Shown: piece after piece, positions 7,141-16,018 of the stretch
Layout: each line of letters opens with the position of its first letter
How positions within the stretch are numbered: the first letter of the stretch is position 1
DNA from: CAWBNS01 sp964445105
GTDB lineage: Bacteria; Chlamydiota; Chlamydiia; Chlamydiales; JAJFMA01
Reading direction: 5' to 3'
Length of the DNA: 27,424 nucleotides
Assembly: GCA_964445105.1 (NCBI GenBank)
Contig: CAYUJS010000023.1
Location: 1-27,424, forward strand
Position numbers and translations under genes: made by a program
Notes under the pieces: model-generated
What the model was told of the DNA's origin: nothing
The model's input: the letters and a program-made list of their open reading frames with translations, nothing else
The model's database searches: none

Positions 7141-7919
7141 TGCTACGCGTCGGTGCCCTCGACTTCATCAATGCACTTCCCTTCTATGCTGCTTTTCTTA
7201 AAGGCATCATTGACCCAGGTGTAGAGCTCGTACAAGCGGTCCCTTCCTCCCTCAACCAACAGCTCTACCAGGGAGAGCTTGACCTCTCCCTCATCAGTAC
7301 AGCCGAGTATCTCAAACACCGCGATCTGTATGAGCTGCTGCCAGATTTTTGTATCGGAGCGCATAAACGCATAGAAAGCGTATGTTTATACTACCAAAGA
7401 TCGCTACGAGACCTCAATGGCCAAACGATAGGGGTCACCCCACAAAGTGCCTCCGCCTCCCTATTGGTCAAAGTGATGTGCCATACCTTCTGGCACCTAA
7501 AGCCTAAATTCAAGACACTCTCTTCTATACATAGCATCCGCGATTATGCAGCTTTCTTGCTAATCGGCGATCAGTGCCTCGAGCACCCCCATGTGCAGGG
7601 GTACCACACCTTGGATCTTGCACAAGCTTGGTTTCACGCGACAGGTCTGCCTTTTACTTTTGCCATCTTTGCCGTGCGCAAAGATTCTCTACAGCAACAG
7701 CCAGAGGCTATTGCCAACTTCGCGCAGAAACTACGAGATTCCTTTAGTTGGGCCGCCGCCCACCCAGAGGTCATCCTAGAATTAGCGCAGCAAAAATGTT
7801 CCCGCCCCGTCGATCACCTAAGGCGTTACTACAACCTGCTGTACTACTGGTTTGACGCATCGCAAAAAGAAGCGCTCGATCGATTTGACCTCCTTGCACA
7901 AGCGGTTGGCGAATCATGA
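7140..7919 (+). CDS. mqnA: Chorismate dehydratase MqnA
   Basis: The first enzyme of the futalosine menaquinone route; it removes water from chorismate to give 3-[(1-carboxyvinyl)oxy]benzoate, the substrate of MqnE. It has 259 residues and a periplasmic-binding-protein-like fold. Diagnostic stretches are VGALDFINALPF at the N-terminus, VPSSLNQQL, GELDLSLISTAEYL and LLPDFCIGA. They fit MqnA rather than MqnD, although the two share a fold. It overlaps mqnE by one base (TAATG) and menG by four (ATGA), so the three are one translationally coupled unit. No signal peptide is seen, as expected for a cytosolic enzyme. It corresponds, from memory, to Chlamydia CT427. Confidence 0.9.
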   Translation: MLRVGALDFINALPFYAAFLKGIIDPGVELVQAVPSSLNQQLYQGELDLSLISTAEYLKHRDLYELLPDFCIGAHKRIESVCLYYQRSLRDLNGQTIGVTPQSASASLLVKVMCHTFWHLKPKFKTLSSIHSIRDYAAFLLIGDQCLEHPHVQGYHTLDLAQAWFHATGLPFTFAIFAVRKDSLQQQPEAIANFAQKLRDSFSWAAAHPEVILELAQQKCSRPVDHLRRYYNLLYYWFDASQKEALDRFDLLAQAVGES

Positions 7920-8623
7920 CCTACGATAGCCAGCGGCCCGAAACGATCCAGCACCTTTTTGCCGATATCGCCACTTGCTATGATCGCTGCAATCAGCTCA
8001 TGTCTTTTTCTATGCATCGTCGCTGGAACCAAAAGCTGGTCGACACAGTGCTCAAAACAACGCAGCCCGAAATATACGTGGACCTATGCGCTGGTACCGG
8101 TGACATCGCATTCAGCTATTTAGAAGCAGCTACACCTGAACAGACTTACCTTATCGATTTCTGTCCAGAGATGCTCGACATTGCTAAAGGCAAAGCACAA
8201 AAACTCGGCCTACAAAACACCGCGTTTGTAAGCGGCGATGCGCAGGATATTCCACTGCCCGCTCAATCAACAGACTGCGTAACCATCGCCTATGGCATTC
8301 GCAACGTGGCCAATCCCGCTCAATGCATTCGCGAAGTGCACCGCATTCTTCGCCCTGGAGGGCGGCTAGGCATTCTGGAGCTTACACGCCCCAAAAACCC
8401 ACTCGTGAAGCTCGGCCATGCTGCCTACCTGAAAACGGTACTGCCTTTACTGGGCCTCTTGGTTTCTTCAAACAAAGAGGCCTACCAGTACCTCTGTAGA
8501 AGTATAAAATCTTTTGTTTCTGTACCAGAACTAGAAAAAATGTTTTTAGAGGCAGGCTTCTATGGGGTGGAAAAATATTCCCTTTGCGGTGGTATTGCCA
8601 CTATTGTCAGCGGCAAAAAATAG
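7916..8623 (+). CDS. menG: Demethylmenaquinone methyltransferase MenG/UbiE
   Basis: It transfers the final methyl group from SAM to demethylmenaquinone. It has 235 residues, a normal family length. DLCAGTGDIAF (about 57-67) is the SAM-binding motif I. YGIRNVANP and HRILRPGGRLGILELTRP are the usual UbiE/MenG signatures. The start overlaps the mqnA stop by 4 bp. It closes the quinone operon; other futalosine enzymes (MqnB, C, D) and the prenyltransferase are not in this window. The stop lies inside a small palindrome shared with the convergent gene. Confidence 0.93.
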   Translation: MTYDSQRPETIQHLFADIATCYDRCNQLMSFSMHRRWNQKLVDTVLKTTQPEIYVDLCAGTGDIAFSYLEAATPEQTYLIDFCPEMLDIAKGKAQKLGLQNTAFVSGDAQDIPLPAQSTDCVTIAYGIRNVANPAQCIREVHRILRPGGRLGILELTRPKNPLVKLGHAAYLKTVLPLLGLLVSSNKEAYQYLCRSIKSFVSVPELEKMFLEAGFYGVEKYSLCGGIATIVSGKK

Positions 8624-8634
8624 CTTTTAAGCTA
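8615..8634 (-). terminator. Short hairpin with T-run between convergent genes
   Basis: On the minus strand TAGCTT and AAGCTA pair around two bases and are followed by TTTTTT. This could end transcription of the 8632-9084 gene. The stem is only six pairs and overlaps the menG stop, so it is weak. Confidence 0.35.
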
Positions 8635-9084
8635 GAGACTATTTTCGGAGTCAGGTAGAACAGCAGAGTAGCGAGTTACTTTTGTTTTATTGTGTACAAA
8701 CCCCCCCTCAATAATTTTCTGAGAGACGATAAAAGTCAGCGAAAACCTGGTCTCATCGCCTTTTTTAAGGCGCGAAGCCAGGGTTTTTGTTGTTTCTTCT
8801 ACGTATTTGCCTTCGGTCTTTAAACGGCGGGTGGAGTGGTCTTCCCATCTGGCCGACGACTCTGTTAGCACAAGGCCCGGCCAAGATCCTTTACGAGCCG
8901 GCGGTTCCCCCTTTGTGCAGCTACCCAGCGCCCATCGTCCTCTTTTTAGATTCAGATTTGGGCATATAGTGGAAACCGTTTCGTAAAAGAGCTCAACGAT
9001 CTGGCTGGGTTTTAAAACAGCAGGCTCGTCCGCGGATAGGGCAAGAATAGGCAAAGTAGAAAATTTTTCAGGAAACGGCGGCAT
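8632..9084 (-). CDS. Hypothetical protein, 150 residues
   Basis: The ATG at 9084 is favoured because AAGGTAG lies about 9 bases upstream; an out-of-frame ATG at 9091 is too close to it. The product is soluble and mixed alpha/beta by composition, with a basic, Trp-containing middle (GSWPG, ARWEDHSTRRLK) and a C-terminal half rich in beta-formers (RFSLTFIVSQK). There is no signal peptide, membrane segment or recognised motif. It lies last after holB but has its own 150-base leader with a hairpin, so it may be transcribed separately. Confidence 0.55.
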   Translation of the reverse strand: MPPFPEKFSTLPILALSADEPAVLKPSQIVELFYETVSTICPNLNLKRGRWALGSCTKGEPPARKGSWPGLVLTESSARWEDHSTRRLKTEGKYVEETTKTLASRLKKGDETRFSLTFIVSQKIIEGGFVHNKTKVTRYSAVLPDSENSL

Positions 9085-9102
9085 AACGCATATCTACCTT
9101 TA

Positions 9103-9130
9103 GCCAGCTCAAAAGCAAACGGGAGCTGGC
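9103..9130 (-). promoter_or_regulatory. Perfect 8-bp hairpin just upstream of the ribosome-binding site
   Basis: GCCAGCTC (9103-9110) and GAGCTGGC (9123-9130) pair perfectly around a 12-base loop. The structure sits immediately before the AAGGTAG of the 8632-9084 gene. It could be a leader control element or an end signal for the holB transcript. No T-run follows on the minus strand. Confidence 0.45.
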
Positions 9131-9237
9131 AGATTTCAAATTCATGATCTTTGACATCCTATGCGATATAATTCTTACACGACCTTTTATTTGAAGCCAT
9201 TTGTTTCTTCGATAAGAGCGTTAGGTTTACGATCATT

Positions 9238-10188
9238 TCACCCGATAAAGCCGAGCTTGAGAAACATTGTCTCTAAGCAAGTTTTGATGGATGTAGATCG
9301 TTCAAAAGAGATCTTGGCATGCTTCACTGCCTCCTGAACCTTCTCTAAGGGCAATAGACAGCCCCTTTGGTAAGCTTGCAGCAATTCTTCCTGATATTCT
9401 TTATGGATCAGACGTTGAGGATTGCCACGCACATGAAGTAAGTGAAGATCTCTGTACCAGCCTAAAATCGCTTGTAGAAGGACATTCATCTCCCCGGCCA
9501 TGCGGATGGAGACCGCCCCGTCGACCTCTTTCTGCAGCTGATCTTTTTGTACCACGAGTAGTTCATCTACGCCTTCGGGAAAAATTTCCGCCGACAGAGC
9601 TTCTTCAAGGGCGGTGCGCCGCTCTTCCAACATTTTGCTGATCCCTTCTAAGCCTTTGCTCAAGTTTTTGACAGAGCAGGTGCCAGCTATTAGTATAGCT
9701 AGCAGTGGTTTAGCACGCTCGTCTGCTGCTTCTACTTGGGTCGTGGCTTCGAAGAGAATTGTTCGGCAGCGCGATCTCACTGTAGGCAGCAGCAATTGTG
9801 CTGCAGCGGACAAAAGAACAATCAGCGTTTTTTTCGGAGGTTCCTCAAAGGTTTTGAGAAGGGCATTTGCGCTAGTTGAGAGCATGCGGTCGGCATCGTA
9901 GATGATGAATACCTTCGCCTTTGCTGCGTTTGGAGGCAAGGTCACCTCGTCCCCAAACCGGCGCATGGAGTCGATGCTATGCATGCCTGTTTTGCCCTCT
10001 GGGCGCAGCTCGTGCAGATCTACATGGTTTTTGGTGCCCATGACAGCTTCCGCTAAAGCAATCGCAAACAGTGACTTGCCTGCGCCAGCTGGACCGGCAA
10101 ACAGTAGCGAATGCCCCACCAGTTCCTTATCCAGCATGCGCTGCAAATACCTTTTAGCACGCTCATTCCCTTCTATGTGGGCAAACAT
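9238..10188 (-). CDS. holB: DNA polymerase III delta-prime subunit
   Basis: A clamp-loader AAA+ subunit of 316 residues. GPAGAGKS (32-39) is an intact Walker A, FIIYDADRM is the Walker B region, and TVRSRC carries the SRC sensor motif. The four cysteines of the DnaX/HolB zinc module are missing, and the protein is far shorter than tau. The intact P-loop is unlike E. coli delta-prime, so a gamma-like activity cannot be excluded. The start shares its ATG with the tmk stop (TAATG). The tmk-holB pairing is common in bacteria and matches Chlamydia CT187-CT188. Confidence 0.85.
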   Translation of the reverse strand: MFAHIEGNERAKRYLQRMLDKELVGHSLLFAGPAGAGKSLFAIALAEAVMGTKNHVDLHELRPEGKTGMHSIDSMRRFGDEVTLPPNAAKAKVFIIYDADRMLSTSANALLKTFEEPPKKTLIVLLSAAAQLLLPTVRSRCRTILFEATTQVEAADERAKPLLAILIAGTCSVKNLSKGLEGISKMLEERRTALEEALSAEIFPEGVDELLVVQKDQLQKEVDGAVSIRMAGEMNVLLQAILGWYRDLHLLHVRGNPQRLIHKEYQEELLQAYQRGCLLPLEKVQEAVKHAKISFERSTSIKTCLETMFLKLGFIG

Positions 10189-10785
10189 TAGGCGAGCCTC
10201 TCCAAAATTTTAACCAGGGCCTGTTGCAGCACAAGATCCGAACTTTGATGCGCGTCGATCACTTGTACGCGGTAATGCTCTTGCTGCGCAATCTGCAAAA
10301 AAGCTTGGCGGACCGCGCGGTGAAACGACATCGCCTCGGATTCAATTTTGTCTAGTTGTCCGGCAACGACCTCTTTAAAAGTGGCGCGCGAGCGTTCAAG
10401 GCCTACGGTTGGGTCGACATCTAAATAGAAGGTTAACGTGGGCTGCGTTGGGCCGCAGATTAAGCTGCACATGTCCCTGACTTGATTTATCCCAAGTCCC
10501 CTACCGGACCCTTGGTAGGCCACTGTGGAGTCATTAAAGCGGTCACATAACACCACCTGCCCCTGTTGCAAGGCTGGCGCGATGCATTCCTCTATGTGCT
10601 GAGCTCTGGCTGCGAGAAATAAGCACAATTCCGCTTTGGCTACAATCGGCGAAGTCAATTTCAGGCTCACGCACGGCTAGTACCTCCCTGCCCTGTTTTT
10701 GCAGTTCGGCTTTGAGATGAGAGATCAGCGTAGACTTGCCAGCTCCTTCCCCCCCCTCAAACGTAATGAAAAGACCAACGCTCAT
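10188..10785 (-). pseudogene. tmk: Thymidylate kinase, split by an internal deletion and frameshift
   Basis: Thymidylate kinase makes dTDP from dTMP and is normally essential. One frame from the ATG at 10785 reads LFITFEGGEGAGKSTLISHL, with an intact P-loop, and continues to VREP. It then goes out of frame and stops near 10543. The other frame carries the rest: AELCLFLAARAQHIEE, CDRFNDSTVAYQG (the DRX region) and a normal C-terminus ending at 10188. Between REP and AEL about 28 bases remain, where a typical enzyme has about 69. The loss includes the conserved GG..LG..IR segment and is out of frame. It is either a real pseudogene or an assembly error. The ribosome-binding site is weak. The rest of the coding sequence has not decayed, so the lesion would be recent. 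Confidence 0.8.
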
Positions 10786-10807
10786 GAAAATCCAAGTTTA
10801 TGATCGC

Positions 10808-13423
10808 CTACTCGTTCTCATCTGTCAGGTCGTCTTCTTCCTGAATGTCATCCTCGAGGTCTATTTCTTCGAGCACGGCATCTTCTAGCTCTTCTGCACC
10901 CTCTTGGCCATCGATCAGCTCAAGCACCTCTTCTTCGGGAAGAGCATCGGCGCCGATAGGCTCACCAGGCTCACAGTCGACGTCAATGGCTTCCAGCTTT
11001 TGGATAGCTGTGACGGAGTCGTTGCTTTTCAGGTTAGCCAGGCGCACGCCCTGTGTATTGCGTCCTAATACACGTAAGTCGCGCATGCTAATGCGCAGAG
11101 CTTGTCCGTTGGCAGACATCAGTACCAAACCGTCGTCGTTTGTGACGCAGAGAGCTCCCACGACCAATCCGTTACGCTCACTGGTGACGATAGAGCGCAC
11201 GCCTTTACCGCCGCGATTGGTTTGACGGAAATCTTCCACAGCTGAGCGTTTGCCGTAGCCTTTTTCACAGACCACCAGGATTGTCTCATCGCCGTTAACG
11301 ACCTCTAAGCCAACAACTGCATCCGAAGGGTCTTTTAAGGTCACCCCTTTTACACCGCGCGCAAGACGCCCCATGGGGCGTACCTTGCTCTCTTCGAAGC
11401 GCACAGCCATGCCGTCACGCGTAAATAGCATCACTTGCTGACCCGGTGTCACTAAACGCGCACCCACTACCTCATCGCCTTCGTCAATATTGAGCGCCCA
11501 GACGCCTTTGCGACGTGGATTGCTGAAGTTTGTGATCTCGGTTTTCTTCACCACGCCACGTGCGGTGGCTAGGATCACGCATGCCTCGCCTTCGAGTTTT
11601 TGCGCACAAAGGATGGTCGCGATTTTCTCTTCTGGCCGGATATCTTCCAGCAGATTAACCAACGCCTTGCCTTTGCTGCGGCGGCCTACGTCGGGCAGCT
11701 GCCAAACTTTGAGCCAGTAACAGCGGCCTAGGCTAGTAAAAATTAGGAGATAATCGTGGTTCTTGGCCACATACACGCCCTTCAGCGCATCAGTTTCGCG
11801 GTTTTTCTGCATACCCGCTACGCCTTGGCCTCCACGCCGCTGCTCACGAAATGTGTCGAGCGCCATGCGTTTGATGTAATCATCGTCAGAAATGGTAATT
11901 AGCACGGTATCATTGGGGATTAAATCTTCGGCATCCACCTCCCCTTCCGCTGGGATAAAATGGGTCATCCGAGGCGATTTATGCTTCTGCTGCACATCCT
12001 GAAGCTCTTCTTTAATGATGTCGCGGACCATGCGCTCGCTGGCCAAAATAGCTCTAAAGTGGTCAATTTTTTTGAGTAGCTCGTCATATTCAGCTTGCAG
12101 CTTGTCCCTTTCCAAGCCGGTAAGCTGGTACAAACGCAGATCGAGAACCGCGTTTGCTTGGCGCTCGGTGAAGCCAAAGCGCTCCATCAAACCCATTCTA
12201 GCCTCATCGCGATTTTCACTCGCCCTGATTAGCTTAACCACCTCATCGAGATGATCGATCGCTTTAAGATAGCCCTCAAGGATATGCGCGCGCGCCTCGG
12301 CTTTGGCCAGCTCAAAGCGCGTCCTGCGCCTGATTACTTCAATGCGATGCTCAATCCAGGCTTGAATGATCTGCTTCACATTCATAGTGCGTGGGCGGCC
12401 CTTGTCCAGCGCCAGCATATTGCAACCAAAAGTTACTTGCAGGTCGCAGAACTTGTAAAGCTGGTTGATGACGACTTCGGCGATGTGCCCTTTTTTAATC
12501 TCGATGACAATGCGCAGGCCCTCACGGTCTGACTCATCGCGTAAATCTGCAATCCCAGGAAGTGCCTTGTCATTGATCAAATCGGCAATGCGCTTGATCA
12601 GCATTGATTTGTCTACGTTGTAGGTAATTTGATCGATCACGAGCTGCTGTCGATCTTGCTGATTGGGCATATCTTCAATCTGGATCTTAGCGCGCAAAAT
12701 AACTTTGCCCCTACCTGTGTGATAGGCTTCTTTAATGCCGCGGGAGCCGCAGATTAAGCCGCCTGTAGGAAAGTCGGGGCCGGGCATCACCTCCATGATC
12801 TCGTCAATCGTAACTGCCGGATTGTCCACCAGAAGCAGCGTTGCGTTAATCAACTCAAAAAGATTATGAGGAGGGATATTTGTCGCCATGCCCACGGCAA
12901 TACCGGAGGAACCGTTGCACAGCAGGTTAGGGAACTTCGAAGGGAAGACCGTCGGTTCTTTTTTTGTCTCGTCATAGTTAGGCACCATATCGACAGTATC
13001 TTTATCGAGATCTTCCATCAATTCCACGGAAGCTGTGGTGAGGCGCGCTTCTGTATAACGCATTGCCGCTGGAGGATCGCCGTCAATAGACCCAAAGTTT
13101 CCCTGGCCGTCAATCAACCGATAACGCATCACCCAGTCTTGCGCCAACCGCACCAGCGTAGGATAGATTACCTGCTCGCCATGAGGATGGTAGTCACCTG
13201 AGGTGTCACCCGCGATCTTCGCGCACTTACGATGCTTGCCGCCGGGGCTCAGGTTCAACTGACGCATAGCAAACAAGATGCGCCGCTGGGAAGGCTTAAG
13301 GCCATCGCGTACATCTGGTAAAGCTCTGGCGATGATCACCGACATCGAATAACGAAGATAGCTTGTCTTCATCTCGTCTTCGATGTTCCGCAAAACAATC
13401 GTTTCATTAGGGTGTAGGGACAT
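10808..13423 (-). CDS. gyrA: DNA gyrase subunit A
   Basis: The breakage-reunion subunit of gyrase, 871 residues. Tyr123 in AAMRYTEARL is the DNA-linking tyrosine. EQRRGGQG at about residue 530 is the GyrA-box, which marks gyrase rather than topoisomerase IV, and a C-terminal beta-pinwheel follows. The tail is strongly acidic. GAGG lies six bases before the ATG. In the quinolone-resistance region the sequence is HPHGEQVIYP: the position of E. coli Ser83 is Gln84 and that of Asp87 is Pro88. Chlamydia also has Pro there but keeps the Ser, as remembered. It lies 92 bp downstream of gyrB and 22 bp upstream of tmk, in one likely operon. Confidence 0.96.
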   Translation of the reverse strand: MSLHPNETIVLRNIEDEMKTSYLRYSMSVIIARALPDVRDGLKPSQRRILFAMRQLNLSPGGKHRKCAKIAGDTSGDYHPHGEQVIYPTLVRLAQDWVMRYRLIDGQGNFGSIDGDPPAAMRYTEARLTTASVELMEDLDKDTVDMVPNYDETKKEPTVFPSKFPNLLCNGSSGIAVGMATNIPPHNLFELINATLLLVDNPAVTIDEIMEVMPGPDFPTGGLICGSRGIKEAYHTGRGKVILRAKIQIEDMPNQQDRQQLVIDQITYNVDKSMLIKRIADLINDKALPGIADLRDESDREGLRIVIEIKKGHIAEVVINQLYKFCDLQVTFGCNMLALDKGRPRTMNVKQIIQAWIEHRIEVIRRRTRFELAKAEARAHILEGYLKAIDHLDEVVKLIRASENRDEARMGLMERFGFTERQANAVLDLRLYQLTGLERDKLQAEYDELLKKIDHFRAILASERMVRDIIKEELQDVQQKHKSPRMTHFIPAEGEVDAEDLIPNDTVLITISDDDYIKRMALDTFREQRRGGQGVAGMQKNRETDALKGVYVAKNHDYLLIFTSLGRCYWLKVWQLPDVGRRSKGKALVNLLEDIRPEEKIATILCAQKLEGEACVILATARGVVKKTEITNFSNPRRKGVWALNIDEGDEVVGARLVTPGQQVMLFTRDGMAVRFEESKVRPMGRLARGVKGVTLKDPSDAVVGLEVVNGDETILVVCEKGYGKRSAVEDFRQTNRGGKGVRSIVTSERNGLVVGALCVTNDDGLVLMSANGQALRISMRDLRVLGRNTQGVRLANLKSNDSVTAIQKLEAIDVDCEPGEPIGADALPEEEVLELIDGQEGAEELEDAVLEEIDLEDDIQEEDDLTDENE

Positions 13424-13515
13424 TCATTACCTCGTTTTTATTAGGCGCCAGGATCCACAGTTCGGAACTCAAAATCCGCCTCATGCAAATATATATCTCG
13501 TGCTTCTAAGCTTTG

Positions 13516-15984
13516 CTAAACATCTAAATTCTTTACTGATAGCGCATATTGTTCGATGAAAGCACGGCGAGGAGGTACCTCCTCTCCCATCAGCATGGTA
13601 AACATATGGTCGGCCGCGATGGCATCTGGCAGCGTCACCTTTACTAGCGTACGCTTAGACGGATCCATCGTCGTTTCCCAAAGCTGGTCTGCGTTCATCT
13701 CGCCCAAGCCCTTATAGCGCTGGATTTCGATGCCCTTACGACCGTTTTCGCGTAGAAAATCGATCACTTCGCGCAAGGTAAAGCATGGGAGCACCTGCCC
13801 GTTATCCAAGATGATATCTAAGATCTTTCCACTGGCCACCAAGTAGGCCTGTAAAGGCAAGTGAAAGAGGGCCAATTTATCTAGCAGCTCTTGCAGAGTT
13901 TCGTGCTCAAATAGTTCGACAAAACTGAGCTGTTTAGGACGGAAAACCCGCATTTCTTCGGTTATCTCTTCCTGAGGAATCGAAGCTAACGTCTCTTCGT
14001 GACGTTTATGCTGCTGCTCTTCATTTGCGCGTTTCCAGAACGCACACTCTTCTGTTGAAAAGGCAAAGCGCATTCCTTCAGCCGTATGCAGCTGGAAGCG
14101 AGGGTAAGAGCCCTCTGTGTTGCGTGCATCGAGAAACTCACGGAAGGGGATCCCTTTCTTCTCCACTTTATTGATGAATAGCTCTACTTCGAGAATCACC
14201 CGCATGAGCTCTTTAGCAGCTACTACAGAAAGAGGCTCCGATTGGTCTTCTAAAAGAAGTTTTATATCGCTTGCGCCTAGCTCTAGTAGGTAATTATCCA
14301 TTTCTGCTTCAGAGTGGATATACCTCGAAGTTTTCTTCCGAGCTACTTTAAATAAAGGCGGCTGAGCGATGTAGATGTAGTTATTTTCAATCAAAGCAGG
14401 CATGTGTCGGTAGAAGAAGGTCAAGAGCAATGTACGGATATGCGAACCATCGACGTCGGCATCTGTCATGATGATGATGCGATGGTAGCGTAATTTTTCT
14501 AGCTTAAAGCCATCTTTACCGATCCCACAGCCCAGTGCCGAGATCATCGTGCCTACTTCCACGTTCTGTAGCACTTTTTCTAAGCGCGCTTTTTCCACAT
14601 TCAAAATTTTACCGCGAATAGGCAAAATGGCTTGGAAATTACGGTCGCGTCCACCCTTAGCAGAACCACCCGCTGAGTCTCCCTCAACGATGTAGATCTC
14701 GCATTTGGTGGGATCTCGTTCTAGACAGTCGGTTAGTTTACCGGGAAGTCTCGAACTGTCTAAGGCCGATTTACGTAAAGTTAGCTCGCGCGCCTTTCTG
14801 GCCGCTTCACGAGCTTGCGCCGCAATGATCGCCTTATCTGCGATTGTACGCGCAATTTGTGGATTCTCTCCCAGATAGATGGAGAGCTCTTCGCCGGCGA
14901 TCTGCTGCACAACAGAGCCTACATCGCTGTTTCCCAGGCGCTGCTTGGTCTGCCCTTCAAACTGTGGATTAGGCACCTTGACCGATACCACGGAGGTCAA
15001 GCCCTCTCGCATATCGTCGCCGCTCACAGAGATTTTGTCTGATTTGAGCAGATTGTGCTCTTTGATGTACTGGTTTAAAACACGTGTCAGCGCTGTGGAA
15101 AAGCCCGTTAGGTGCGTGCCGCCCTGCCTGGTCGAAATATTGTTCACATAGCTTAGGACCGTTTCGCTAAAAGTCTCGTTCCACTGCATTGCAATTTCAA
15201 CTTCAATCGGGCCGCTATCGCCTTCACGTACTCCTTTGAAGTAAACAGGCTTGGGGAAAAGAGGATTTTTGTGCTCGTTGAGATACTCTACGAAGGAGAT
15301 GATGCCGCCTTCGTAATGAAAATCGACATCTTCTTTACCATCCTGTCTCTCATCATGAAAATGAATATGTACGCCCTTATTCAAAAAGGCCAGCTCACGC
15401 AGCCTTTTGGCCAGGATATCATAATCGAATTCAGTCACTGTAAGGATCGTATTATCCACCCAGAAGGTAACTTTAGTACCCCTCTTGGCAGTCTCGCCCA
15501 GAAGTAGCAAAGGCTTGGTCATCTTGCCTTCAGAAAATTCCATTTGATGGTGCTGGCCATGGCTGAAGACCTGAACGACAAGGCGTTTAGAAAGAGCATT
15601 CACGCAAGAGATACCTACGCCGTGTAGCCCACCAGAAACCTTGTAGGAGTTTTTATCGAACTTGCCGCCTGCGTGCAGGATAGTCATCACTACTTCCAAC
15701 GCCGAGACATCTCGGCCCTGCTTAGCAGACTCCTGAGCGTGCCTGTCCACAGGAATACCGCGGCCATTATCTTCCACAGAGCAGGAGCCATCTTTGTGCA
15801 AGGTAACATAAATGGATGAACAGTGCCCCGCCATCGCCTCGTCAATTGAGTTATCAACGACCTCGTAAACCATCTGATGGAGACCGCCAGAGCCCTGGTC
15901 GCCCATGTACATGGCCGGGCGTTCGCGAACGGCCTGCAAACCTTCTAATACAGTGATCGAGCTCGCCTCGTACTCTTTTGTCAT
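13516..15984 (-). CDS. gyrB: DNA gyrase subunit B
   Basis: The ATPase subunit of gyrase, about 822 residues. The GHKL ATPase shows VVDNSIDEAMAG, VEDNGRGIPVD and GGLHGVGISCVNAL. The TOPRIM domain shows EGDSAGGSAKGGRDR, PIRGKILNVEKAR and MTDADVDGSHI. The C-terminus has QRYKGLGEMN. The start MTKEYEASSITVLEGLQAV at 15984 aligns with remembered chlamydial GyrB starts and has GGAGG upstream. An in-frame ATG at 16005 would add seven residues but lacks a good ribosome-binding site. The gene follows the DUF721 gene and precedes gyrA, as in Chlamydia CT189-CT191. Confidence 0.95.
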   Translation of the reverse strand: MTKEYEASSITVLEGLQAVRERPAMYMGDQGSGGLHQMVYEVVDNSIDEAMAGHCSSIYVTLHKDGSCSVEDNGRGIPVDRHAQESAKQGRDVSALEVVMTILHAGGKFDKNSYKVSGGLHGVGISCVNALSKRLVVQVFSHGQHHQMEFSEGKMTKPLLLLGETAKRGTKVTFWVDNTILTVTEFDYDILAKRLRELAFLNKGVHIHFHDERQDGKEDVDFHYEGGIISFVEYLNEHKNPLFPKPVYFKGVREGDSGPIEVEIAMQWNETFSETVLSYVNNISTRQGGTHLTGFSTALTRVLNQYIKEHNLLKSDKISVSGDDMREGLTSVVSVKVPNPQFEGQTKQRLGNSDVGSVVQQIAGEELSIYLGENPQIARTIADKAIIAAQAREAARKARELTLRKSALDSSRLPGKLTDCLERDPTKCEIYIVEGDSAGGSAKGGRDRNFQAILPIRGKILNVEKARLEKVLQNVEVGTMISALGCGIGKDGFKLEKLRYHRIIIMTDADVDGSHIRTLLLTFFYRHMPALIENNYIYIAQPPLFKVARKKTSRYIHSEAEMDNYLLELGASDIKLLLEDQSEPLSVVAAKELMRVILEVELFINKVEKKGIPFREFLDARNTEGSYPRFQLHTAEGMRFAFSTEECAFWKRANEEQQHKRHEETLASIPQEEITEEMRVFRPKQLSFVELFEHETLQELLDKLALFHLPLQAYLVASGKILDIILDNGQVLPCFTLREVIDFLRENGRKGIEIQRYKGLGEMNADQLWETTMDPSKRTLVKVTLPDAIAADHMFTMLMGEEVPPRRAFIEQYALSVKNLDV

Positions 15985-16018
15985 ACCCTTTCTGTCCTCC
16001 GACATCTTTCGTTAACGG

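Noticed and set aside
9151..9172. TTGACA followed by TATAAT on the plus strand near 9151-9172.
   Set aside because: The spacer is only 10 bases, far below the usual 16-18, and the only genes downstream on that side run in the opposite direction.
15984..16005. Seven extra residues at the start of GyrB from the ATG at 16005.
   Set aside because: There is no good ribosome-binding site, and family alignment begins at the second ATG; the longer form is not excluded.
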